Positions 1 to 7,706 of a stretch of DNA of 30,107 nt are shown here, in pieces. The translations under genes were made by a program, and so were the position numbers. Location: NCBI GenBank assembly GCA_946803715.1, contig CAMPET010000259.1, positions 71,155-101,261 on the forward strand, read 5' to 3'. This DNA comes from Beroe ovata. Lineage: Eukaryota > Ctenophora > Nuda > Beroida > Beroidae. Each line of letters starts with the position of its first letter. Position 1 is the stretch's first letter. The notes beneath the pieces are model-generated. The model was not told the DNA's origin. It did not search any database and saw only the letters and a program-made list of their open reading frames with translations.

Positions 1-24
1 GGGAGGGAGGGAGGGAGGGAGGGA
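1..24. repeat. GGGA tetranucleotide repeat
   Basis: The window opens with six copies of GGGA. It lies just upstream of the carboxypeptidase exon and is probably intronic. Confidence 0.9.
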
Positions 25-84
25 TGTATAGTCACTACTCACTATATATTGGGCAATAATTGGGGCAGGGTAGCGGTGTTACAG

Positions 85-287
85 GAATCTCTCTCACCCA
101 CATATACCGCAGTGGCAACAGTCCGGACTGGGTGTATATGACCCTAGGCCTCGTGGACACGTACATTATCGAGCTGCGGGACAGTGGGGGCTACGGTTTC
201 GAGCTCCCAGACACTGAGATTATCCCCACTGGCCAGGAGAATTTGGACGGGTTCCTGGCACTTGTGCCCAACATTATCTATCAGTGA
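85..287 (+). CDS. M14 metallocarboxypeptidase (A/B type), last exon
   Basis: This is the C-terminal end of a zinc carboxypeptidase, which removes C-terminal residues from peptides, usually after secretion. About 67 residues are visible. They contain the hallmark IIELRDSGGYGFELP, where the Glu of ELRD corresponds to the catalytic general base (Glu270 of bovine carboxypeptidase A), followed by IIPTGQEN, the usual end of the fold. The preceding HIYRSGNSPDWVY matches the Tyr-x-x-x-Gly-x-x-x-Asp-Trp segment of the family. A splice acceptor (TTACAG) ends at 84 and would begin the exon in phase 2; the stop is TGA at 285-287. The zinc ligands (HxxE and the distal His) and the propeptide must lie left of the window. 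The gene converges tail-to-tail with exportin-6. Subfamily cannot be decided from this fragment. Confidence 0.85.
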
Positions 288-475
288 GGAGAGCAACGCT
301 GCTGCCTCCTGATTTGGTAAAACCTTCCCCAATAACACCCAAAAACTCTCTAAAAAATTTTGCAAGAATCTTAAGCTAGGATGTTGATTGTGTGTGTAAA
401 TCCAATTTCGCTATCATGGTAACCAAGGTTACCAAGCTAGTTTTTACAATATTAATGTGTTTCCACAGCATTTAC

Positions 476-3400
476 CTTGTTTAGTGTTGTCTTGGCAGCA
501 AGAGAGTAGGAGTGATATTTGCCGGCTACTGTGTGTCGGTAGAGCGTCTGTAGTGAGGATACTGAGAGAAGGGATGGGGGTCTGCACACAATCACAATCT
601 TGTACAGCAAGTCAACCACGCTCTGCTGCAACCGAGCTTCCACCTACAGAACAGCTCTGTTACAGTTACCATGGTAACCACAGTTACCATAGTAACCACA
701 GTTACCATAGTAACCACAGTGACCATAGTAACCACAGTGACCATAGTAACCACGACTGTTCTGTGACAGCACAGTGATGTTATACAACACGGTTGTTGTT
801 GTAGCAACCTGGTAGTTGAAAGACGGCAGCACAGCATCTAGAACAGATGCTATCATGTCAGGAAACTGTTCAGCACTATTCTGTCCCACTAGCAGGAACC
901 ACTGTGAGAATGCACTCAGCACACAAACACTGCCCTCCAGGATTTGGGCGTGGCCGTGCCTCACATCACACTTTGTGTCTCTACACTGTTCCGTTATCCT
1001 GTGTGTGAATGTGACAGTGTTGCCATGGTTACAGATAGTTACCATGGCACTGTTACCATGGTTACAGATAGTTACCATGGCACTGTTACCACGATACCAC
1101 ACTGATAATCACCTTGCACTGAGTGATATACACTTCATGACATGGTGTAGAATCCCCTGAGCCACGCCCTGTTTCGCTGCAAAGTTATCTCCCACGAGCG
1201 CTGGAAGTGACAGCTGTGACAGGTGAATGACTGTCGCTATGTCACGGAGTGACTTACAGAACTCCTCCTGGTCAATGCTCTCAACTCGCAGACCTGGTGT
1301 TTCATTTGTGAAGCATCGCCCACTAAATTGCAGTGGTAAACGCATCCAAAACATTACGATCTAACGGTTAAATGTGTCATGAAAACGTGTCGTCATGTCA
1401 TACTTTACCACTGCTGCCTATCTTGACAAGAGATTCTAACTGGTAGAACTTATTGCAGTGACTGTCCATGAGAGATATCAGAATTTGCGAGACGTGGATC
1501 GGATGTAGATCCATAATCTGAAATAGGGTGGTTTATGTGATAGCTACCAGTAGCTGAGAGTTGTGTCACGAATGATGGAATGTGATAAATGCTGTCACAT
1601 GTGACAAATGCTTGTCACATGTGACATGTGCTGTCACATGTGACATGTGCTATCGTGTGAGTGTGAACTGTACCTTGCTCATAAGTTGTGTGATTTTCCC
1701 CAGAAACAAATCCCACTCGGTGTGGCATATCTCCATCGTCTCACTCTCAGTCAGCGTATCATCTACATCCTCCAACATAGCATTGTTGCTATGGTAACAC
1801 ACCTTGGTAACCAGGAGCTGCGCAAGCGTTGTCAGCGCATCCCCATACCTCGGTACAGCCCCGTCAGGGGACAGTGAACCCTGGACGGACAGGAGGAAAT
1901 CCACCCAGGAGCTGCACACGTCCACTGTCCCGCTGAACAGGTCCGCGTCCCGCTGCCGCTCAGTGAACGTGAACAACAGGGACAGAAACTCGAGAACGGG
2001 AAATGACGCGTTCGATTCCACCCTCCTCAGATGTCCGGACGTGAAGAGACTCAGGAACTCTATCAGCTTCTTCAGATACCTGAGTGCGAGTGTGTGTTGT
2101 GTGTGTGTGTGTGTGAGAGTGTGAGCATCTATTTCTGTGCTAGTGTCTGTGTTTATGAGTCTCATATCTGTATGTATTGGAGATTTCTGTGTTTGTGTCT
2201 GCGTGTCTGCGAGCTATAATTACCCAGTATCCACAGTATCAATGTCTGCTCCTGTCACGCTGGTGAGAAGGAGCAGTGTCTGCTGGAAGAGTTGCAGGAC
2301 AAAGTCCTCGACCTGAGCGGGCACCAGGTTCCTCCTGACTATCTCATTAATACAGCTCATGGCGTGCACCCCTGCCACCACGCCACCCTGGCGTGCACAG
2401 TGGAATATGCTGGAGATAAGGGCCGGCGTAAGGATGTCAGTTAGTGAAACCCACGAGAGAAGGTGCGCCAGACACTGCAGTGTGGTGCTGAGAAGAGTGG
2501 TGTCAGGGGCTCCTTTCTCCAGGATTGAGGTTAGGGTGGAGAGAATGGTGGGAATCTGACTGTTCATTTCCACCTTACTGCCCTGCAACACATCCCAGTG
2601 GATGTCTACTCGGGCCCTGCTGATCTCCTCGGATAGAACTTCTAACATTGATATCCCTGTTTCCTGGTGCGCTGATGAGTTCGATACCAGCTGAAATAGA
2701 GAACCATGTTAGCATACTGTTTTGACATGAGATAATGTCACATATTTGCTCGTTTTGATCGAACTTCTCAAGATGGGCTAAGTTAGACTACTGTCAATTT
2801 AGACAGACCACGTTACAATTTACCTGCATAATCTGCTTAAAGAATGTGTCATCACAGGGCCATTGTCTGATGCCAATGTTGATGAACACTTTGATATACT
2901 TCACTGTGATAAACTGTATCTGATTCTCCCGCACTGAGCCATGGTACAAGAACTCTCTCAGATCAACACGAAACTTGTCAGACAGACTCGACCACTTCCT
3001 CGCGACGTGTTCCTGTTGTAACATGTGATTATTACTATATATAGTCACTTGTATAATGTCACTTGTATTAGTCACTTGTGACCCGATCACTTGATGCGAT
3101 AGTTCAATCCGAATTGCGCGTGTAGAATCGCGCGTGTGCGCGCTCCTCCATATTCATGATTTCGCGCCCTACGCAAACACTGCGAACGTAGCAAACTATC
3201 TGGGCCTGTGTCACATTCACACGCGCAAATGACACAACATGAAATACTCGCAATGCCTGCGATATCAATAACCATGTCAGCACAGTGATAAGTGAAAACT
3301 ACAATTCTCATAATTAGATAATGACTCAATTAAATTAAGTCTCCCGATGTCTTAACCTTTAAAACCCTCCAAACCACAAAATTAGAAATTCGGAATTGCG

Positions 3401-4060
3401 AGCGTTTGACTTGTTCCTCACCAATCAATAGTGTCGTTGCATCCCTGCTCTACATACATCGAAATTACAGACCTACTAAAACACTGCTCGGTCATTCCTA
3501 GACTATTCCTATGACTCAGTGAATTGGTAGGCTGAATAGGGGGCACTACCCTACAGCTCTCACTCCGCTCACTCAATGTTTTCATAATTCAGTTGCAGTA
3601 AGATAACACTGTTATATTAGAAAGTTGTAATTCAACACCCGACCACCATATTGTGTGTGTTTGTGAGTGTGTGTTTGTGAGTGTGTGTGTGTGTGTTTGT
3701 GAGTGTGTGTACATACATACATACCTCTAAAGTGGATAGTGCCCACCACTGCGAATATTGGGATTGAGATTGCTGTAGGAGTTGGACACAGTACTCCAAA
3801 CAGTTGTCAGCACTCTTCAAGTTGTGTAAATCTCGCTCTGAGAGTATATCAAGGGTACAGTGGTGTCGGTAGTGGCAGGAGGATAGTGGTGTACCATTAC
3901 CGATATGGTACTTATAGTGTGTAAAACGCACAGAACATGATGCAGGATGTAAGAGAGAATCAATATTCTCACCGATTTGTGCTTTCCTGGCGTTATCTGA
4001 GGACGCACTGTAAAACTCTGATAGCAGATTGTCGAGGTTCAGTAGGAACGCATCTGTCAT
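476..4060 (-). CDS. XPO6: Exportin-6 (actin/profilin nuclear exporter), N-terminal 637 residues in nine exons
   Basis: Exportin-6 is an importin-beta/karyopherin-type HEAT-repeat receptor that uses RanGTP to carry actin-profilin out of the nucleus. Exons on the minus strand: 4060-3973, 3837-3725, 3012-2824, 2690-2224, 2079-1674, 1517-1409, 1293-1113, 998-809 and 643-476. All have GT-AG borders and compatible phases and sum to 637 codons. Recognisable stretches, compared from memory with the human protein, include LQCLAHLLSWV, HAMSCINEIVRRNLVP, HLRRVESNASFPVLEFLSLLF and EFCKSLRDI. The start is ATG at 4060, in MTDAFLLNLDNLLSEFY. The human protein is about 1,125 residues, so roughly the last 480 are missing. 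The next exon would have to overlap or skip the opposite-strand carboxypeptidase. A weak candidate begins near 341 (SFWVLLGKVLPNQEAA). Truncation may be real or an assembly break. Confidence 0.92.
655..755. repeat. 18-base minisatellite of X-box-like palindromes
   Basis: Five units with an exact 18-base period start at 665, 683, 701, 719 and 737, joined by CACA spacers. Unit 1 is the perfect palindrome GTTACCATGGTAAC; units 2 and 3 read GTTACCATAGTAAC; units 4 and 5 read GTGACCATAGTAAC. The array fills the exportin-6 intron between the exons ending at 809 and starting at 643. All units fit the published RFX X-box consensus GTHNYYATRRNAAC. Confidence 0.95.
1019..1084. repeat. Two copies of a 33-base tandem repeat with CCATGG palindromes
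   Basis: Two near-identical 33-base units (1019-1051 and 1052-1084, one difference) each contain two CCATGG-centred half-palindromes (CCATGGTTAC and GTTACCATGG). They fill most of the 114-base exportin-6 intron between 1113 and 998. The sequence is related to the 18-base array at 665-750. Confidence 0.95.
1593..1645. repeat. Three perfect 14-base palindromes in tandem
   Basis: TGTCACATGTGACA occurs at 1593-1606, 1613-1626 and 1632-1645, about 19-20 bases apart with ATGC-type spacers. The core CACATGTG is a double E-box. The array sits in the exportin-6 intron between exons 2079-1674 and 1517-1409, close to the donor site. Confidence 0.95.
2094..2125. repeat. TG microsatellite next to an exportin-6 acceptor
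   Basis: On the minus strand this is a CA-rich tract immediately upstream of the acceptor at 2080-2081. It replaces a normal polypyrimidine tract. Confidence 0.85.
3653..3724. repeat. GT-rich microsatellite followed by CATA repeats
   Basis: Interrupted GTGTTTGTGAGTGT repeats are followed by ACATACATACATAC, which forms the donor side of the exportin-6 intron after exon 3837-3725. On the minus strand the donor is GTATGTATGT. The intron (3013-3724, about 710 bases) otherwise shows only a short CG-rich patch near 3115-3160 and no recognisable gene. Confidence 0.9.
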
Positions 4061-4404
4061 GACACCGGCTTTACACCGCTACTATTTACACCGCTACTAT
4101 TGACACCGTTAGGTGATTCAGTACTCACACCGTTTATAGCGTTTGGAAACGTAAAGCTTGTTGGCATTTCACGCGATTGAAAGATGTTGTCATAATGGAC
4201 AATAAAAAACCATAAAACTTGGTCAAAAGTAATAAATAAAACTGCAAAATTTACAAAAACCAATACCGAGTGTTCGTCAAAATTCAGGGTTGCTTCCTGC
4301 AAACACGAAGTACAGTAGAACATGATCCATGATCTTAGCATGTTGCTTAGAGCGTGTTGTTTAAATTAATGGTTGTTAATAAAGCAGTGTTGCCGTGTTG
4401 TCGT
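4061..4404. other. Intergenic/5' region of exportin-6
   Basis: This 344-base gap lies between the exportin-6 start and the rhodanese stop, so it must hold the exportin-6 promoter and 5' UTR. Near the start codon (about 4068-4112) there are three imperfect 15-18-base repeats of TTTACACCGCTACTA type. They keep a minus-strand frame open up to the start codon, which I regard as accidental. No TATA box or other element could be assigned. Confidence 0.5.
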
Positions 4405-4878
4405 TCAAGAGGTGGGCTTGTTGTTGTCAAACTCATTGTGCCACGCCCTCATTCCTCCCTCCAGGTGTTTTGGTTGCCTCATCCCGGCCTGTATCCCCAT
4501 GGCAACGGCAGGAACACTCCTCACACCTGCCCTGCAGATGAAGACCACATTATCAGTAGGGAGGGAGTCGATGACCCCGCTCAGCTCCCCTAGCGGGATG
4601 TTCTGAGCCCCCGGGAGCAGGGGGAACTCATTCACCAGTTCCCCCGGCTCCCTAACATCGATAACGTGGCAGGAGGGAAGGAGGGAGCGTAGCTGAGACG
4701 GAGTGAGGTTGATGTTGTAGTCACTGGTTGAGGAGGAGGATGGACGGAATGGTGTCGTCGTTACCATGGTAACACCTGGATACCGGGTGGTGGTAGTGGG
4801 CGGGATGGTAAGTCTGGTGGTACAGAGGTGGTACTGCAGGAGGGAGGTCACGTGTCTCGTACATCTCCTAGCTGCCAT
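4405..4878 (-). CDS. Single-domain rhodanese (sulfurtransferase), probably mitochondrial
   Basis: Rhodaneses move sulfur from thiosulfate or persulfides through a cysteine persulfide. The 157-residue protein has one rhodanese domain at about residues 56-150. SCHVIDVREPGEL is the conserved N-terminal motif, and FICRAGVRS is the active-site loop, with catalytic Cys115 and the CxxxxR pattern ending at Arg120. The first 35 residues (MAARRCTRHVTSLLQYHLC onward) are rich in Arg, Ser and Thr and lack acidic residues, as in a mitochondrial presequence. The start is the ATG at 4878 in good context (GACATGG); the frame extends upstream to 4905 but without an ATG. The CDS is intronless and the stop is TGA at 4405-4407. 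The closest relatives by size would be TSTD1/TSTD3 or insect HSP67B2 types. The precise orthologue is not clear. Confidence 0.88.
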   Translation of the reverse strand: MAARRCTRHVTSLLQYHLCTTRLTIPPTTTTRYPGVTMVTTTPFRPSSSSTSDYNINLTPSQLRSLLPSCHVIDVREPGELVNEFPLLPGAQNIPLGELSGVIDSLPTDNVVFICRAGVRSVPAVAMGIQAGMRQPKHLEGGMRAWHNEFDNNKPTS

Positions 4879-5332
4879 GTCCCACCTATAGTATGGAGTT
4901 TTCACCTATTACAGGTATATGGAGTTATTATCACTCTCAGTGGGAAACCATGTAAACTGTAGTACACTGTACAGTGTGATTGTGCATTGAGACAATGCGA
5001 CATCGTGATTTCTTTCAAAAACCAATTTGATCGGCTTCCGCAGAATCTGACAGAACGCGAAATAAATTACAAATCTGAAATCGGTCCAATAGTAGATCGT
5101 AAACCAGCTTGATCATAGTGTAATGTTTTAAGTTTGAATGCCGATTGATGTAAAGCCTCAGGGAAGCGAGATAGTCCCAAAATTGCACCGGGAATCGAGA
5201 CAGCGTCCAAAAATACGTAGAAATTCATGGTAATATATGGTATTTTTGAGCGTAGATAACGAATCTGAAGGAATTTTGGAGCTATCTCATCGAGAAAACG
5301 ATCAAACATCAGATCACCTCACACACTCTCTT
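4879..5332. other. Intergenic region between ALKBH4 and rhodanese
   Basis: The 454 bases hold the ALKBH4 3' UTR and the rhodanese promoter. An 80-codon minus-strand frame (5309-5067) crosses it but has no recognisable domain and no family resemblance. I see no repeat or RNA gene. Confidence 0.5.
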
Positions 5333-6109
5333 TCAAACTAATTTTCCTGCAATTTCCACTATCTGCCGTCCCTCTTCACTCCTGTCGCCGAGCAGGAAAA
5401 GCTGTGACAGTTCTCTGAACGTGACAGATATTCTCCTGTCCACAATGTCCTGCCTCGCTATGGCGTGTTTCCACGCGTACCTCCCCTCCCCACTCATCAC
5501 TATGAGTGATCTCCTTGGCAACGGGACCCTCACATGACACTCCCCCTCCTCACAGCTGAACAGCATGTGGGAGTCGGAGAGCAGGTTGACAATGACCAGT
5601 CTCTCCCCCCACAACCACATGTCATCGTGGTGGAAGTCGATGGAGGAGCCCTTGTCCGGGTGGTAGGATAAGTTACATTGTTCCACGGGGATGAAGTCCC
5701 GCAAACACGAGACAGTGACAAGTCTCTCCCGGAGATGGAGCGAGGCTGACGGGAGTCCGCGGAACTTGTCCAGTCTCAGTTTCCGTTTCTTGTAATTAGC
5801 ACGAGGCCCGTAGTCTTGTTTCAGTCGGCCGGATTGGGAGGGGAGCCACTCTGATTGGTCAATGCTGTGAACCAGATCTCGTTCCTCACCAGGAGATATG
5901 AAGTCGAGGTGAAGTGAGAGCCCCGTCAAGTCATGCTTACAACTAGAGTTGGGATTGTGAGGGCAGGGCAGGGCAGTGGAACATGGTATACAGTAGGGGT
6001 GGGCATCCGTGACAGGCTGTGACAGCCACTCTGACTTGAGTGACAAGACCCTGTCAGTGTTCTGACACTCGGCACAGTATCTCACACCTTTGCACCCACA
6101 CAACGTCAT
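5333..6109 (-). CDS. ALKBH4: AlkB homologue 4, Fe(II)/2-oxoglutarate dioxygenase
   Basis: In mammals ALKBH4 removes monomethylation from actin Lys84, which is needed for actomyosin function and the cleavage furrow; DNA 6mA activity has also been proposed. The 258-residue product begins with the family's Cys-rich segment CGCKGVRYCAEC and contains SQSGRLKQDYGPRANYKKRKL, then EQCNLSYHPDKGSSIDFHHDD. The iron ligands are His160 and Asp162 (HxD) and distal His215 in WKHAI. Arg225/Arg226 in DRRISVTFREL would bind 2-oxoglutarate. WLWGERLVIVNLLS is highly characteristic of this orthologue. The CDS is intronless, starts at ATG 6109 and is a little shorter than human (about 300 residues), with the difference spread through loops. 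The catalytic set looks intact. Confidence 0.95.
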   Translation of the reverse strand: MTLCGCKGVRYCAECQNTDRVLSLKSEWLSQPVTDAHPYCIPCSTALPCPHNPNSSCKHDLTGLSLHLDFISPGEERDLVHSIDQSEWLPSQSGRLKQDYGPRANYKKRKLRLDKFRGLPSASLHLRERLVTVSCLRDFIPVEQCNLSYHPDKGSSIDFHHDDMWLWGERLVIVNLLSDSHMLFSCEEGECHVRVPLPRRSLIVMSGEGRYAWKHAIARQDIVDRRISVTFRELSQLFLLGDRSEEGRQIVEIAGKLV

Positions 6110-6512
6110 GTTAGTAGGGGTTTCTCCATCACACCTGTTAAGTGCAAATATATAACAAGTTTGTGTTTACAGTGCACACTGGTATTGTACACTTCCCTGG
6201 TATTGCATAGTGTATCATACATTGTATAGACTATTGTATAATGTATAGTGTTTACAATAAGCTACACTTAACACAGTAGCAGTTACTGAGAGGTATAGTG
6301 TGTGTGTGTGCGTGTGTGTGTGTGTGTGTGTATGATAGATACTCAAAGAACTGTTACAGACAGAACATGATACATTGAACTTCATTATTAACAGCGTCTT
6401 GGAACAATCATCCTACTACAGCAGAAACTAAAAATACACTACAGCATTCTGAAAAAACTCATTTCTGAACAAATATAAATCTAAAAACAGTCCTAATAAT
6501 ATAATAAAGAAC
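6110..6512. other. Intergenic region with TG microsatellite
   Basis: About 400 bases separate the vWA gene stop from ALKBH4. A TG repeat occupies about 6297-6331 with one CG interruption. Short TATAGTGTAT/GTATTGTA runs precede it. No gene or RNA is visible. Confidence 0.6.
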
Positions 6513-7337
6513 TCAATCGTATTTAAGATCACTAGATTCAGCTACTGCTCTAGAATCGTCTAAGAAACTATCGTACAAGCCGCGGATAGTGAGCGATAGA
6601 TTCCTCAGTAGCTCAATATCATCAGAGTACATATTCTGTAACAAATATGAAGCATTGGAGAATTTCTTCTCTGCTGTGTATTTGGTCAAGTTGGAGATCC
6701 CTGTCCATGGACCATCACCGACCCCGACCAACACCACCAGTGCATCACTCCAGCTGGACTCCACAATCTGAGTGAAGTTCCCCTGCACATCCTGTGGCAA
6801 GCCATTGGTTATGATAAACACAATGTGTTGTCCGTGTGTCATGGACTGATCTGCCACGTGTCTGAGAGCTGGTACAAAGCTACGCGGTCCACTCATTTCT
6901 ATACCCGACACCACAGAGTTGTAGTAGTGCAGTGCATCCTCTGCACCCGCACAGCTCTGGTACGAAGTCAGGGAGAACACGTCTGTGTCCTGTGTCTCTT
7001 TGTCTCCGAACCCGTACATCTGTACAGGGGTATCAGAGTTACCGAACACCTTCATCAGTGCACTCAGAACTCTCTGGTACACGTTCAGCTCCATCCTGTG
7101 AAGTCTGTGCAAGTTTCGCGTCCCCCTAACATTGTTCAGAGTAAAGTCTATGTAGATGTTTACTTTGAGTTTGCTCAGGCCCGTGCATCTGATGTACTTC
7201 TTGATGTCCTCATAACACGTGGGTCTAAACTGAGCTATGAAAACCTCGTCACTGGTGGTTCTATAGCTGCTGTGGACACGTGTCAGAAGGAATATTGATA
7301 GAAAGAAGAAGAGCAGTGTCAGCACCTCGGCTAACAT
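6513..7337 (-). CDS. Copine/RGLG-type vWA-domain protein with N-terminal signal sequence
   Basis: The 274-residue protein has a hydrophobic N-terminus (LTLLFFFLSIFLLT, residues 6-19), predicting a signal peptide or signal-anchor. A von Willebrand A domain of the copine/RGLG class follows at about residues 58-240. Diagnostic segments are YIDFTLNN, MYGFGDKETQDTDVFSL, SGPRSFVPALRHVAD and VVLVGVGDGPW; the last is typical of RGLG ubiquitin ligases and copines, which are normally cytosolic. The MIDAS begins DxTxN (Asp64, Thr66, Asn68) and includes Ser153, but the usual Asp of the third loop (TDG) is Asn178 (ITNGLP), so metal binding may be weakened. The C2 domains of copines and the RING of RGLG are absent. 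Several NxS/T sites (such as NFT 187, NAS 228, NLS 246) would suit a lumenal or extracellular protein. The CDS is intronless. Function is unknown. Confidence 0.82.
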   Translation of the reverse strand: MLAEVLTLLFFFLSIFLLTRVHSSYRTTSDEVFIAQFRPTCYEDIKKYIRCTGLSKLKVNIYIDFTLNNVRGTRNLHRLHRMELNVYQRVLSALMKVFGNSDTPVQMYGFGDKETQDTDVFSLTSYQSCAGAEDALHYYNSVVSGIEMSGPRSFVPALRHVADQSMTHGQHIVFIITNGLPQDVQGNFTQIVESSWSDALVVLVGVGDGPWTGISNLTKYTAEKKFSNASYLLQNMYSDDIELLRNLSLTIRGLYDSFLDDSRAVAESSDLKYD

Positions 7338-7706
7338 CCTGGATGAGGGAGGGATATGGTTAAACCAGGCACAAGTGTTGCTATGGAAATATCGATGTTG
7401 TAATTAGGAAAACTCGAGAACCAGGCAAACACAGATGATCAATCACTCAAATATGATTCCAGATATGTTTTCATCTATACACTATATAGCACTCAATACA
7501 ATGGAGTTATCATCAAAATCTGTACAGTTATTCATCAACATGGTGTGTGAAAGAGGGATCTCTTGGTAGCTTTGATGATAAATAGGACGAGTAACGAACA
7601 TTATACTGTAGCAATTAAACGACCAATAAAATAACAGATTAACACTTCGTATATTGCCACAACATTACTCGTTCTATTCATCATCAAAGTTATTCATCAA
7701 CATACT
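7338..7706. other. Intergenic region between ENGase and vWA gene
   Basis: The 369-base gap contains a short inverted-repeat element (listed separately) and a repeated TTATTCATCAACAT at about 7529 and 7689. Nothing protein-like is visible. Confidence 0.6.
7569..7690. mobile_element. Small inverted-repeat element (MITE-like)
   Basis: The left end 7569-7597 (GCTTTGATGATAAATAGG and on to ACGAGTAACG) is repeated inverted at about 7664-7690 (ending TTCATCATCAAAGT). The arms are about 27-29 bases with a few mismatches and surround about 66 bases of AT-rich DNA. No open frame is present. Size and shape fit a miniature inverted-repeat transposable element; no target-site duplication was identified. 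Confidence 0.6.

Noticed and set aside
144-365. 73-codon minus-strand frame opposite the carboxypeptidase exon
   Set aside because: Most of it is the antisense of a secure carboxypeptidase exon. Only its first 25 or so residues could belong to an exportin-6 exon, and the acceptor (TTAGAG) is poor.
655-755. CRISPR-like appearance of the 18-base periodic palindromes
   Set aside because: Spacers are an invariant CACA, the host is clearly a spliced eukaryotic gene, and no cas genes are present. It is a minisatellite.
2009-2025. GTTCGATTCC resembling a tRNA B-box
   Set aside because: It lies within a secure exportin-6 exon and has no surrounding tRNA structure.
4057-4341. 94-codon minus-strand frame overlapping the exportin-6 start codon
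   Set aside because: It ends within the exportin-6 ATG, has no family resemblance, and its C-terminal NSSG repeats come from a small DNA tandem repeat.
5067-5309. 80-codon minus-strand frame between ALKBH4 and rhodanese
   Set aside because: No recognisable domain, signal or splice context; likely chance in a 454-base gap.
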